Origin: Drosophila pseudoobscura
Taxonomy: Eukaryota; Arthropoda; Insecta; Diptera; Drosophilidae
Reading direction: 5' to 3'
NCBI RefSeq assembly: GCF_009870125.1
Contig: NC_046681.1
Span: forward strand, 23,325,001 to 23,389,000
Length of the DNA stretch: 64,000 nucleotides
The position numbers and the translations under genes are program-made. Of the stretch, positions 10,343 to 20,935 are shown piece after piece (the first letter of the stretch is position 1; every line of letters begins with the position of its first letter). The notes beneath the pieces are model-generated. The model did no database searches. It saw nothing but the letters and a program-made list of their open reading frames with translations, and was not told the origin of the DNA.

Positions 10343-11484
10343 TGCTCTGTTTTCAAGCTGCTTTGAAATATTAATAATGACTTCGTACCTATTCATGCAT
10401 TTGATTTATTTTCTGTATATAAATCTAGATCCAATCTAGATATAGATTTCTTGGGAAATTTTTGCATACAAATATATATACTCTGAATATTTCGTACATA
10501 AAGTTCAAATAGATAAGACAGCAATTTGGTTCCCTCTGTTGAGAAACTTTCTTCTTTTTATTTTACGGGTTAAGGAGGATTCTGGCTCACAGTTGAAGAT
10601 ATATATGTACATAACTATACGAGAGCACAATTAACAGTTGGATATGAGGACATGTGAGTGAATGGAGCAATAATGCCCATACGACTATTTATTTGGTGGT
10701 GTTCTAAAATGAATATTTACTCAACTTCAAATAGAAGAATGTGTGGGCTAAATAACGCGTGTTCTAAGCAAAGTAGTTAGTATTACTAGCTCTATATCTA
10801 CCAATTATTGTTTACCATGTCCCTGATTCCTGGATCCCTTTTATATTCCATTCTATTGAATTGTTGTTGGAGCCCATCTGGTCATTAGCTGGTATCACTA
10901 TATTCCTACCTTTTTACTGTTTGTTTGTTTATTTCTGTCTGCTTATCAATATGAAGGGAAACACACACACATAGAAAATTAATCACCATATTTATTATTT
11001 CCTGTAAATTAATTTAAGACCAAATCTAAAACTCATTTAAATTGAGAGAACATTGTAAATTTAAGAAACGTAAGTAGGTGATTAGATAGGATGGTCAGAA
11101 CTCGAATATGAGTTACCAATTTTGATAAATCTATTAAAAAGAATTCTGAAAGGCTATCTCTAGCTTCTATCATCGAAACGTTGAGTACCCTGGCAGGCAG
11201 GCCAGCTTGGACTGAGTATTGTCTTTTTGTTCTTTTTATACCCGATACTCAAAATGAATATAAGGGTATATTAGATTTGTCCGCAGCAACTCACAACGTT
11301 CCCCCTCGTTTTAATTATGTATATGATTTCCTAGTATACTCGTATACTGCATACACTTTATAGGGTAGTACTTTTTAGGATAGGAAAAAATAAAAGGATG
11401 CACGTCTAGTTTTATGGAAGCCCTTCAAGTGTGCTAAAATCGCAGCTGAACGATGCAGAGAACGTAACGGTAAGTGGCTTCTTC
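10343..11484. other. AT-rich spacer with a TATACCCGATACTC-type dispersed repeat signature
   Basis: No gene. 11236-11285 contains TATACCCGATACTCAAAATG followed by TATAAGGGTATATTAGATT, a signature I associate with repeat sequences scattered through Drosophila genomes. The rest is AT-rich with scattered GATA and TATA runs. Confidence 0.35.
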
Positions 11485-11632
11485 TGAACTCTTATCACTG
11501 ACATCGTTATGGGAGGCTTGAGGCTTGAATATTTACGAACCAATCAAAGATAGGGAAAGGTACAACCTGGGCACCGAGACGGCGTATATAAAGACCGCTG
11601 CCGAAATGGCAGAAGCAAGTGCTGACATCAAC
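11485..11632 (+). promoter_or_regulatory. TATA promoter of the Jonah protease gene with GATA site
   Basis: TATATAAA at 11585-11592 is about 45 bp before the ATG at 11633, implying a very short 5'UTR. A reverse GATA site (CTTATC, 11491-11496) lies about 90 bp upstream of the TATA box, fitting midgut expression of digestive proteases driven by GATA factors. Function is inferred from the motifs. Confidence 0.6.
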
Positions 11633-12409
11633 ATGAAGGTGTTCATTACTATTCTGGCTTTGGCCGTGGCCTCTGCCTCGGCCTTCGATGAGAAGGTATT
11701 CATCAAGGACTTGCCCAAGTCCAGCAAGATCGAGGGACGCGTTACCAACGGTTATGCCGCTCCTGAGGGCAAGGCTCCGTACACCGTTGGACTTGGTTTC
11801 AGCGGCGGCTGGTGGTGCGGTGGCTCCATCATCGCCCACGACTGGGTCCTGACTGCCGAGCACTGCATCGGAGATGCTGCTTCCGTGACCGTCTACTTCG
11901 GTGCCACGTGGCGTACCAACGCTCAGTTCACCCACACTGTTGGCAACAGCAACTTCATCAAGCACAACAACGCCGACATCGCTCTGATCCGCATTCCCCA
12001 CGTGGACTTCTGGCACATGGTCAATAAGGTGGAGCTGCCCAGCTACAACGATCGCTACAACAACTACAACGAATGGTGGGCCGTCGCCTGCGGCTGGGGC
12101 GGCACCTACGATGGCAGTCCCCTGCCCGACTGGCTCCAGTGCGCCGATCTGCAGATCGTTCACAACGAGGAGTGCGGCTGGACCTATGGCTCCGTCGGAG
12201 ATAACATCATCTGCACCCGGACCGTCGATGGCAAATCGATCTGCGGCGGTGACTCCGGTGGCCCATTGGTCACACACGACGGCAACAAACTGGTCGGTGT
12301 CAGCAACTTCGTCTCCAGCAACGGCTGCCAGTCAGGAGCTCCCGCTGGCTTCCAGCGTGTCACCTACCACTTGGACTGGATCCGTGATCACACTGGCATT
12401 TCCTACTAA
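11633..12409 (+). CDS. Jon25B-like: Jonah-family trypsin-fold serine protease (Jon25B-like)
   Basis: An intronless CDS of 258 residues. It has a signal peptide (MKVFITILALAVASASA), a short propeptide ending KIEGR, and a mature start VTNGYAAPEGKAPYTVGL. The catalytic triad is His in TAEHCIG, Asp in NNADIALIRIP and Ser in CGGDSGGPL. I start at 11633, not the in-frame 11525, because only this start gives a signal peptide and follows the TATA box at the right distance. Jonah enzymes are secreted gut proteases. The sequence is very close to my memory of the Jon25B cluster; which member it is remains open. AATAAA lies at 12415-12420. Confidence 0.94.
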   Translation: MKVFITILALAVASASAFDEKVFIKDLPKSSKIEGRVTNGYAAPEGKAPYTVGLGFSGGWWCGGSIIAHDWVLTAEHCIGDAASVTVYFGATWRTNAQFTHTVGNSNFIKHNNADIALIRIPHVDFWHMVNKVELPSYNDRYNNYNEWWAVACGWGGTYDGSPLPDWLQCADLQIVHNEECGWTYGSVGDNIICTRTVDGKSICGGDSGGPLVTHDGNKLVGVSNFVSSNGCQSGAPAGFQRVTYHLDWIRDHTGISY

Positions 12410-13080
12410 TTCTAAATAAATCGAACATTGAAAGCATTTCTATACTTTGAGCACTTTAATTCTAATACTAATGATTTCATTAAGATATAAGGATGAAAAC
12501 AATCGTTAATGCTCTATACAGAATCGTTTAAAACTACCATTGTAGTTTCGAAATCCTTTCAATCCTGAATTTCTGATTATCTTATCATAGGTATCACATT
12601 CACTTATACAAATTAAGGGCCTTTATATCAAGATCAATGGGGACAAACATGCACTAGTGGCAAATTCATCATATTAAGTAGAATGTACTTAAATGAATAA
12701 TCTAAACATTGTGTAAATGATAATCGGTTTCTGTCTACACACTAGTCAAAGATTAATTTGGAAATTCATTCATTCATTCAAGAGATCATTGTAAATTTTA
12801 AAAACGTTCTCGATTAGATATGATGGTCTGAAGGAGGGAATTCGAGCTATACATTTTGATAAGTCGATTCAAAATAAGCTGTCAAAAGTGCAAAAATGTC
12901 CCCGGAAGCTTAATGTCAACATCCGCTTAGTATAGCCGGGATATGCTCGCCACGCCGGGATTCGCCTATTTTCATAGTTGGAATACAGATATATATAGAA
13001 TCATTTTGTAGATACGTCCTATTAAACCATAAATCCAGTAGATCTTGCTTCATAAATGAAACAGATTTGTTGAAAAGTTT
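12410..13080. other. AT-rich spacer downstream of the protease
   Basis: No gene is seen. There is a short TTCA microsatellite at about 12765-12780. Confidence 0.4.
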
Positions 13081-13095
13081 TAATATTTGAATATC

Positions 13096-13145
13096 CCTTG
13101 AACGTCGATGAAAATCAGACTCCCACCGCTATCGCGTGGGTTGGC
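13096..13145 (+). repeat. Partial duplicate of the F-box gene 5' region
   Basis: AAAATCAGACTCCCACCGCTA joined to TATCGCGTGGGTTGGCA repeats 14276-14332, where the same two blocks are separated by 16 extra bases (GACGAGATGAGCAGAC). The two copies bracket the intronless ORF at 13502-13960. Confidence 0.6.
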
Positions 13146-13501
13146 AACCGGTGGTCCCGCCAATTTTTACGCTGTAAGTAAGTTATAGACGGGACCCAGT
13201 ACTTTGTCCGCCAAAAGTTTTCGCAGACATCCCATTCTCATCTCTTCGAAGCGTCGCGTTGTGTTGTTTGTGAATGTGTGAAAATGTCGTTTAATATTAA
13301 TTTCAATTGTGGTCCTCCGGGCCAACATGGATATTCTTGGATATATCCGATAAGCATGGCGTCGGCTTTGGAGATCCCCCAAGCGTGGGAGTGAGCGTCA
13401 GCCAACCTTGGCCAATCCTGCGTAAACTGCTGACGACGCCCGTCTAGAGTTTGCCGGACATATTTCAGGCACTATCTGGCACCGTGATCCACATCGTGTC
13501 C

Positions 13502-13960
13502 ATGTCGTCATCAGACATGGAATTCGAGGTGCATTCCAAGCATTCCAGTTCCAAGGTGGGGCCGTCCAGTGTCGGTGTGGGTCCCAGGATGCCACCACAG
13601 CAACAACAGCATCCCCAGCATATGGCGGGGCTCAGCTCCCTGCAGAGCGAGCATAAACAGCAACTGGACACAGTCAAAAAGGCGCCCATTCATAAAAGAA
13701 GGAAGTTAGTGGATCAGCTCCTAATGGAGAAGGATATGGACAAAGTTGAAACCGATGTCCAAAGCTCCATTTACTTCCATCTGGAAGAAGACGAGCAACT
13801 CCCACCGTTGGGCACCAAAATATATTCAAATCACCTAGAAACAAAGTGGCTAAGCATTACAAGAAATGTGGCAAATCTGATTAGGTATGCATCCCATATC
13901 ACAGATTTTGATGAGAACGATGTTTATTTTATAACACGCGTCACACGCTACGCTACATGA
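13502..13960 (+). CDS. Unidentified intronless ORF, possible retrocopy
   Basis: The ATG at 13502 opens 152 residues: MSSSDMEFEVHSKHSSSK, a Pro/Gln/His stretch, then a basic and acidic part (IHKRRKLVDQLLMEKDMDKV, HLEEDEQLPPLG, KWLSITRNVANLIRYASH). The last residues after DENDVYFITR look like a run-on into non-coding DNA. In the same frame upstream, about 40 more codons look coding but are cut by a TAG at 13445-13447. I recognise no family; the charged middle looks nuclear. It could be a truncated retrocopy or a young gene. The flanking duplicates support an insertion event. Confidence 0.4.
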   Translation: MSSSDMEFEVHSKHSSSKVGPSSVGVGPRMPPQQQQHPQHMAGLSSLQSEHKQQLDTVKKAPIHKRRKLVDQLLMEKDMDKVETDVQSSIYFHLEEDEQLPPLGTKIYSNHLETKWLSITRNVANLIRYASHITDFDENDVYFITRVTRYAT

Positions 13961-14473
13961 TGCAATATATGCAAATTTTAGAATTAGCGCCAAGGCTGCA
14001 CCCGAGGCTCTGCTCCCACAACTTCCGCTTCAATGCACATTTCGGAACATGAATAAATTTTACTCCCGGAACATGAATTCGGCAAAAAGTGCAATACGTC
14101 ATTTTTGGTTGGTGGCTCGTAAGGGTTAAAACTTTATAAAAAAATTCGTCCGCGAACAACCTTTCAAGCAAAAACGCACTGACGATAAGGGACAACACGA
14201 ACGAGCTTCGGCTCCCGACGAGACCACCTTGTATGGTTCGTTGCTTTGATTTAGAGTATTTTGGGGCGCCATCGCTTAAAATCAGACTCCCATCGCTAGA
14301 CGAGATGAGCAGACTATCGCGTGGGCTGGCAGTGACTGAAGCAACAGCTGTTCAGATTGTAAACAAAGAAAAAACAACAAAACCAAAGGTCGCAGTGGAA
14401 TTACGTTGTAATCGCCTACAGGAGGTGCCTAGAAATCGCAATTGGGTTGAAGAGATATCACGTAATCGGACGC
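13961..14473 (+). other. 5' region of the FBXL15-like gene
   Basis: The open frame from 14233 (MVRCFDLEYFG...) overlaps the true gene in another frame and shows no family resemblance, so I treat 14230-14473 as 5'UTR/promoter. It includes the parent of the duplicated block at 13096. Confidence 0.4.
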
Positions 14474-15760
14474 ATGTGCAGTCTACATGTCGAGGAGGAA
14501 GCCCACTTAGCGGCCATGGCTGGAAACAGGGACAGAACACTAACTTGCATCGAACTGTTCGACATCTGTTGGGAGGATGTGCTCATACCACATATGTCCA
14601 TTTACCTGTCGCTAAAGGACCTATTCAATTTGCGTTGTTGCTCGCAAACAGCACGACGTTTTGCAGAGACAGCGTTGGAAAAGCGCCAGGAGCTTCACTT
14701 GTCCGGCAACAATACAAGAAATATTGATCTGGGTTTCCAGGTGGTGGCCCGTTGCTGCCGTCGGTTGGAGGTGTTGCATCTGGCATGCTGCAAGTGGCTG
14801 ACCGATGATCTGCTGCTCCCATTACTGACCAAAAATAAACACCGTCTCTGCGCCGTAAATCTCAATGAATGCGTTAACATTACGGCTCTGTCGCTGCAGC
14901 CGATTATAGTGGAGTGTAAGGACTTGCGGATTCTGAAACTGTCCAAGTGCCAGTGGCTAACCACCGGCGCCGTGGATGCCCTGACGTTGCATCAGAGCAA
15001 GCTGGTGGAGTTCGATATATCCCACTGCGGTGCCATTGGCGAGCGCTGTCTGATCATATTCTTCCGCAAGCTCAACAAGCTAACCGTCCTGTCGCTGGCC
15101 CATACACCGAGTGTCACGGATCAGGTGCTCATCCAGATCGGCAACTATTGCCGGGAGCTGGAGCACATCAATTTGATGGGCTGCGTGGCCATTTCCGACT
15201 ATGGAGTGCAGTAAGTAATCCCAGAAATGGGGTAGTGGGTCTTCTACCCATATTTTGTTTTTAGTGAATGTTTACTTGCCCGTGTGTAGCGCTGTGTGTT
15301 GTGTATGTTTGTGAGGCTGCTTGCCGACTGCACATTTCCGCATCTGCATATTTTTCTAGTGCTCTGACAGTACACTGCCTGCGACTCAGGACACTGCAAA
15401 TCCGACGCTGTCCGCGGGTCACGGAACGTTCTCTGGCCCCGCTGCGCCAGCGACGGCTTTACATCGACCGGCCATGGCAGGACAATGCCCACAATGCCTA
15501 CAATCTGAACGACTTCTATCCCAGCGATTTTCTTGTTTACTAGTCCTCCAAAAAAACTCGCCCTCTCTGCTCTCTCGTCCCTTTCCCGCAGTGCACTGGC
15601 CAAGAGCTGCCCCCGGCTGCAATCGCTGATGGTGCAGCGGTGTCCTCTGGTTACCGAGCGTGTCCTGGCTCCGTTGCGCGGACGAGTGCACCTGGACCGA
15701 CCCAGCATGGGCTACAATCTGCCAGCCAGCCAGCACCATCGGCTGTTCCTGCAGGTGTGA
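14474..15760 (+). CDS. FBXL15-like F-box/LRR protein with two alternative last exons
   Basis: Exon 1 (14474-15210) carries an F-box-like start (IELFDICWEDVLIPHMSIYL, LKDLFNLRCCSQTARRF) and cysteine-type LRRs (LEVLHLACCKWLTDDLLLPL, LRILKLSKCQWLTTGAV, LTVLSLAHTPSVTDQVLIQI, LEHINLMGCVAISDYGV). It ends CA before GTAAGT. Either exon 15360-15543 (306-residue product) or exon 15592-15760 (301 residues) then completes the frame with T. F-box/LRR proteins recruit substrates to SCF ubiquitin ligases; human FBXL15 targets SMURF1. The start could instead be the ATG at 14516, which has a stronger context. Polyadenylation is likely at AATAAA 15900-15905. Confidence 0.85.
15360..15543 (+). other. Alternative last exon A of the F-box gene
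   Basis: Follows the acceptor TTTTTCTAG. It encodes ALTVHCLRLRTLQIRRCPRV, then TERSLAPLRQRRLYIDRP, and ends with a divergent tail FYPSDFLVY and TAG. It is a homologue of exon B in the same phase. Having its own stop, it must be skipped to make form B. Only 48 bp separate it from exon B, so both forms should share the downstream poly(A) site. Confidence 0.75.
15592..15760 (+). other. Alternative last exon B of the F-box gene
   Basis: Follows a pyrimidine-rich tract and CCCGCAG. It encodes ALAKSCPRLQSLMVQRCPLV, then TERVLAPLRGRVHLDRPS, and ends HHRLFLQV. The LQV end resembles the C-terminus of vertebrate FBXL15, suggesting this is the ancestral exon and A the divergent duplicate. Confidence 0.75.
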
Positions 15761-16068
15761 GAGATCTCTCCTCAACTGAGGAGGCTTTCGAGGCTACATG
15801 GAACAGGTTTTGCTCTGTAAATACATGCCACTGCATCGGACGCTTTAATTTACTTTTAGGCTTAATCATACCAAATGTTAACATTAGTTTATGCTGTACA
15901 ATAAATCTATTTACTCCTATATAAAGCCAGTAGTTCGTGATTTCAGCCGCCACGAACTCTGCAATAAAATATGTAATATATATGTAATATAAAAGCGTGG
16001 CTAAAATAGGCCAATATAAATACAATAGTGTGTGAATTTGTGCGAATTCCTTCCGGTTTCCCATTCAT
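15761..16068. other. Shared 3' spacer of the convergent F-box and betaggt-I genes
   Basis: Holds the F-box gene 3'UTR with AATAAA at 15900-15905. No other gene is seen. Confidence 0.5.
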
Positions 16069-17759
16069 TCATTGTGCTGATATCAATGGCGAGGTTGAGG
16101 TAGTCGCAGTCGTTGCTTTCGCTTCACCGTCTTCAACCAGCTTCAATTGCTGCTGGACGGCGCTGGATAAAGTAAGATCGTGGTCTTCCTTGCCCTCATT
16201 GGATTTGGAACGCCACACTTCGTGAAGATGCTGTAGATGCACATAGGCGGCCATAGACATGTTCAGGCTGGGCATCACAGCACTGAGTCCAGGCTCACCT
16301 GTAAATGCCAAGCCACAGAGACCGAGGTACGTGTGAAATGGATCTGGCGTTGCCTGGGGCCACTTGGCGAAGCCCCCTACCAATGTGTCCTGCGTGCTCA
16401 GTATGTACTCTCGGTTCTTGGCATAGTCGGTCAGTTCGAAGCCATTCAGTATGCAGAGGGAGGCGCCAATCCAAAAGGAATAGCATGTGTCCACCGGTTT
16501 ATTGGGTCGTCCCTGGAATCCATCCACTTGGCGAAAGATGAGCCAGCGCTTTATGCGCTCCAGTGTGGCAGCATGCAGGCGATCCAGCTGCCCGCTCAGC
16601 TGCAGAGCAGCCAACGCACAGAAGGTAGTACCACCGTGCGCTTCACCCTCCAGCTCCTGGCTGAAACCGTAATCATAGCGTAGGCTCTTTTCGATGAACT
16701 GGAACATAGCCTCCTTGTCCACATCGCCCCAATAGTCGAGCATGTGGCAGATGGTGGCGGCGCAGTAAACAAACCGCATATCATCCTCGCTGCCATCGAT
16801 GCAGGCACTGAAGCTTCCCTCTGGTCGTTGCACCGCCGCCACACCATCTACAATACTCTTGCGATCCAGGCGCGACAGGTCATCGCCCAGCGTGACCAGA
16901 ACTGCAATGCTGGTGTACGTCATGGCCAGGTGTCCCCATTGATACTTCCGCATGCATTCCAATACCTCTGAATTCTCGGTAAGCGGCACCATAGCACGAC
17001 AGCCCTGAAAAGAGGGGATCGGATCCATTAATTGATTTATCTCAAAGTGGGCTGTGCTGTGCTTGTTGACGGTTTGCTGATAAGGTCTGGCGTGATAAAA
17101 AACGAAGAGCGTGAGCGGGAGGGAGTTGTAAATCGAGCTGCTGCGCAAATGAAGGAATGCCAACACATATGAACACATATCATGATATGTGACGCAAAAA
17201 CAAACTTTCTGGGTCTTCTCGGATAATTTGTTTCTTTTTGGGAGAATGAGAATTGTATATACTCAGCCGGAGTAAACAAAAAATAGCGCAAAACCAATAC
17301 ATTCGGGGGGCATTGAGGATGCGACAAGGTCTACCGCAGTGTCTGGCGTTGGTCCACGTATAAAGATAAGGGGGTATTGTTTGTTTTCTCACCATAAAAC
17401 CGCCGCATCGCTTCTCGTTGTCGCGTGGCACCACCAGACCGCCGTAGATCCAATCGATGATGTCCTGTCGCATTTTCGGTGGCACCAAGTTCAACGAATT
17501 AAGTACATCTAGACCACAGACGGCAAAGAACACTATGGTGCTCCTGTGTGAGAACAGCAATGAATGCAATTGTAGGACTGGAAGGACTCTTTCCCGATGA
17601 TCCTTCCACACTGCTTTCTGTCTCTCACCTGGTGTTATCATGCGATGCCATGCGCGCCGGCAGCATATTGAGAAAGCGCAGTAGATTCTTGGCATGCTTC
17701 GAGAGCAGCACGGGCTCCGGCTCTGTGCTGTTGTCTTCCATATCTATGTGGTAGGACAT
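16069..17759 (-). CDS. betaggt-I: Geranylgeranyltransferase type I beta subunit
   Basis: Three exons on the minus strand: 17759-17629, 17543-17393 and 17004-16069, giving 405 residues. The alpha-alpha barrel prenyltransferase repeats are clear (GSFSACIDGSEDDMRFVYCA, GEAHGGTTFCALAAL, VDGFQGRPNKPVDTCYSFW, GGFAKWPQATPDPFHTYLGL). Zinc ligands are visible: Asp and Cys in PVDTCYSFW and His in DPFHTYLGL. With the shared alpha subunit, this enzyme adds geranylgeranyl to CaaX proteins such as Rho and Rac. The C-terminal Ser/Thr/Ala-rich tail is loosely conserved. The open frame in the track reads upstream through the last intron; the CTTTTCAG acceptor before GGCTGTCGT fixes the start of exon 3. Confidence 0.93.
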
Positions 17760-18442
17760 TGTGGTTATTGATATTGATTAACTTCTGGATAGGAACTAGT
17801 TTTCAGGGTGTGAGTGAGTGTTCTTTGATATGACTAAGCGCGGCGTTGGGCCTTTTCTCGGAAGTTTCTCTGAGCACACGCTCGGAGCAAGAGTGCGCTT
17901 TAAGTGAACGTCCGCTGGCACGCGTACGCATTTAAATAGTCTAGCGTTTACCTTTTATTTATAATAACCCGGTTTGCATTGCAATATAGCCCTGCGGGAA
18001 CGATATTTTTATCTGGGTTTTGCACAATTAAAAAAACAACAACAGCTGCTTCTTGACGGCTGCCAGTGGTGCCAGGGTGACACAATCAATGAGACGGTAT
18101 ATTTTGGTATATTTCAGAGGGTCACACTGGTGCACCTGCTTTTCTACTTTTTAAGCCTTATTTAAGAACAAAAATCCAGAAAAGAGAGTACTCTTGTCGA
18201 AAATGGAATCGTTAATGGTATAAAACTATGTGGGCTGGGCTGAGGGTTCTATCTAGCTAGTAATATTTGATGGAATATCAAAAACGAGGAATATGAAAGA
18301 ACTTGAATAATTCGGTATATTTACGGCATATTTTCAAAATGAAACGGTATATTTTGGTATACTCCTGAGAGTCAGACCGTATATTTTATCATCCGCTGTC
18401 AGCTGTTTATGTAAACATTAAATTTGTTTAAATTATTACAAA
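17760..18442. promoter_or_regulatory. Divergent promoter region of betaggt-I and mRpL24
   Basis: GGTATATTTTGGTATATTTC (motif 6-like, 18096-18115) is followed by an Ohler motif 1, GGGTCACACTGG (18119-18130), on the plus strand. A related GGTATATTTTGGTATAC block recurs at 18346-18362. The betaggt-I start is at 17759 and the mRpL24 start at 18443, so the region serves both. Confidence 0.6.
18205..18400 (+). repeat. Dispersed promoter-like repeat, copy 3
   Basis: Matches the reverse complements of 1085-1340 and 2568-2755. Best shared blocks are AAACTATGTGGGC and GGGCTGAG..TCTATCT, then GCTAGTAATATTTGATGG, AATATCAAAAACGAGGAATA and ACGGTATATTTTGGTATA. A partial fourth copy (about 18092-18130) sits just upstream. 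Confidence 0.65.
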
Positions 18443-19440
18443 ATGCGCATAACACAGTTTTTGGCCAGCAAATTGAAGAACTTCTCCAATCTGCCCAAGG
18501 AGTACATTGAGCGCAGCAAAAAACAGGTAGGCAATACTCTCTCGTCTCCTCTCAACCACCCTTCAGTGTGGAGAGCGGCTCACGTAACAGCAGCATGGAA
18601 AATATTCCAGATCATACATAGATTTATTTTCTTAATTAACTTTATTCAGGTGTATTGGCAAACTCCTAGGGAAAAAAATTACCTACCACGCACTGTGGAG
18701 CGAAAACGATTCCGCTACACCACAAACCGACCATGGACAGGCCAGTTCCGTCAACAGAATATGCCGGCCACCATGCGGCGGAAGGTGTTGATCGAGCCAG
18801 TTGGTGAGTATATGTATATAAAACATGTCCCCCCAAACACTGCTGAAATCATTTTTGGTTATACTTTCAGAGGATTGGAGCTTCTTCCGCGGTGATCGCA
18901 TTGAGGTTCTGGTGGGAAAGGATAAGGGAAAGCAGGGTATTGTCACGCAGGTGATACCCGAACGCAATTGGGTAATTGTGGAGGGGCTCAATTGGCATTA
19001 CCGTCGCGTGGGTGCTGAGAAAGAGTTTCCCGGTATTATTATCAAGTCCGAGGCTCCGCTGCACGTCCTCAATGATATCCGTTTGGTGGACCCTTCCGAT
19101 CTGCTGGGAACCGAATTCGAATGGCGTTTCACGGAGGAAGGCGAGAAGGTACGCGTGTCCATGCGATCGGGCCGTATCATCCCCATCCCCGAGACGAACA
19201 ACCAGACGCATGACTACAAAACCCCAAATGCCTACATAGAACGCGAAAAAGATACGCCAGGTAGGAGCTTCTAGGCGTTATATATAGAACATCTTCTGCT
19301 ATAGTTATTTTCTGTTTTTTGTAGCGGCTGTTGTGGGTGAGATTACCTTCCAGCCTAAGCTGTCCACCTTCGAAATGGACATTATGGAGGAAATGGGCAT
19401 CAAAGAGGAACGAACGCCAGCCAAGTCCTATTGGTACTAA
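18443..19440 (+). CDS. mRpL24: Mitochondrial large-subunit ribosomal protein uL24m
   Basis: Four exons, 18443-18526, 18650-18803, 18871-19260 and 19325-19440, give 247 residues, the length I recall for fly mRpL24. The KOW motif is intact (FFRGDRIEVLVGKDKGKQGI, VTQVIPERNWVIVEGLN). The N-terminus MRITQFLASKLKNFSNLPKE is basic and suits a mitochondrial targeting signal. The C-terminus ends TPAKSYWY. uL24m is an early-assembling protein near the exit tunnel of the mitoribosome. The stop codon is 74 bp from that of the convergent minus-strand gene, so the 3'UTRs probably overlap. Confidence 0.95.
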
Positions 19441-19514
19441 CTCTATCCTTATTTTTATTAGAGTAAAGTAAAAAAACACAAACACAAAGTGAGCAATCAA
19501 ATGGTTGAGTTGTA

Positions 19515-20935
19515 TCATTTGCGCGCAGTACTGAAGACCTCCGCGCGATGATCGCGCAGTGTCTTCGATAAGCGGGACACAGAGCGTTCGGACTTGTCAA
19601 AGTCGATGCGAAGCGTGTTGTTGAATGTCTCGTACAGCCAAGTGCACGTCTTGGACATGTTGGCCTCGTAGGTGGAAAAGACACGGCTTGTGTGCTCGTA
19701 ACTGGAAATAATTGAGCATGATTGAGGATCAGATTGGACAGAGTAGATTTCCTTACCGCGCCTTGTTGGCTATGTCCGTGATCAGGTAGGTATTGCAGTG
19801 TTTGACGGCCAGCACTTGGCGATGACTCATGTATTTGAGCTCCACGTGGGGCAGGGCCAGCTGAGCAGCCTCCAGGGAGATCGTTGATGCATGGAGCAGA
19901 CTCCGGCAGTCCAGCGCCCATTGCAGCTTTTGTTTTGGATCACTACAGAAGCAAAGAAGGAAGATAATGAATGAATTATTTTTCATAACTCTTCTATTCG
20001 TTTCAACGCACATGATCCTACTAAGCTGTCGCCACTGCTTTAGTGCCTGCGTGGAGGAGTTGGCGGCTGCTCGGAGCAGGAGTCCACAGATGCGCCACTG
20101 CTCCAAGGTACTGCCCAGCTTGTCGCGTGTATCGCGGGCCGTCTCCAGCTGCTCATCGATGGTCTCCTCCAGGCGGGTCATGTAGGTGCCACCACTAATG
20201 TACGCTATGATCCCATCCTGCCTCACATACAGCTCGTTCAGCTCCGCATAGCTCTCGGCGAGCGTCTTCAGGCGCTCCTTGGTGTGCTCCAGCAGTTCCC
20301 CATAGTATCGAATGCTGAGCAAATAGAGCGCCGATTCACTCAGATTGGCAAAGAAATCCTCGTGCATGGAAGCTTTACGTGCGTCGCCAATCACGCCGAG
20401 GTTGTAGGCAAGCTGCAACAACCGGAAAGTGAAGTGAGGTCCATAATTGGCTTAAGGGAAGTGCTGTTGATAGTGTTCATTTCGAAGCACCTACCTGGGC
20501 CAGGTCTTTGGTGGGCGTGTTTGCCACAATTTGATTGCCGTCTCGTTTCTGGGCAGGGTAACTGGACAGGGTTAGTGCCTCCATTTCGGTGTCCTGCTGC
20601 TCTTCCTGTCGACGCTGTGCCACCTCCATTCCATCTAGACCCAACATCGCATCATGTTTGCCCTGCAGATGCTCGATCCAGGCCTCGGCGGTGGCCATTC
20701 TGGGTCCCGGACAACTGCCCTCCATCTTGCTGATCTGTTCGTCCAGCCGTACATATTCATCGATAATGTTCTGTGAACGTAACGTAACCGGATATTGATT
20801 TCGACTGGTGCTGAAATCCAAATGGCGGCTAATTACCGTTACAGCGGCACCATTTTGTTGCTGGCGGAATTCTGTGCTGACCTCTGTCACAACAGGATTC
20901 GATTGCGTCTCCATGGACGAACCGCAGCCCATCAT
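19515..20935 (-). CDS. Conserved coiled-coil protein with N-terminal MGCGSS acylation motif
   Basis: Four exons on the minus strand: 20935-20495, 20412-20012, 19942-19757 and 19701-19515, giving 404 residues. Phases agree at every junction; the exon 2 donor is GTGCGT. The N-terminus MMGCGSS would, if translation begins at the second ATG (20932), expose Gly2/Cys3 for myristoylation and palmitoylation, implying membrane attachment. The C-terminal 250 residues are helical and coiled-coil-like (YYGELLEHTKERLKTLAESY, ETIDEQLETARDTRDKLGST). It ends DHRAEVFSTARK. I do not recognise the family, so I offer no function beyond probable peripheral membrane association. Confidence 0.8.

Noticed and set aside
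11525-11632. N-terminal extension of the Jonah protease (MNIYEPIKDRERYN...)
   Set aside because: It would bury the signal peptide and spans the TATA box; the ATG at 11633 is the sensible start.
14233-14727. 164-codon frame overlapping the start of the F-box gene
   Set aside because: Runs in a different frame over clearly coding F-box sequence; its 5' half is better read as leader.
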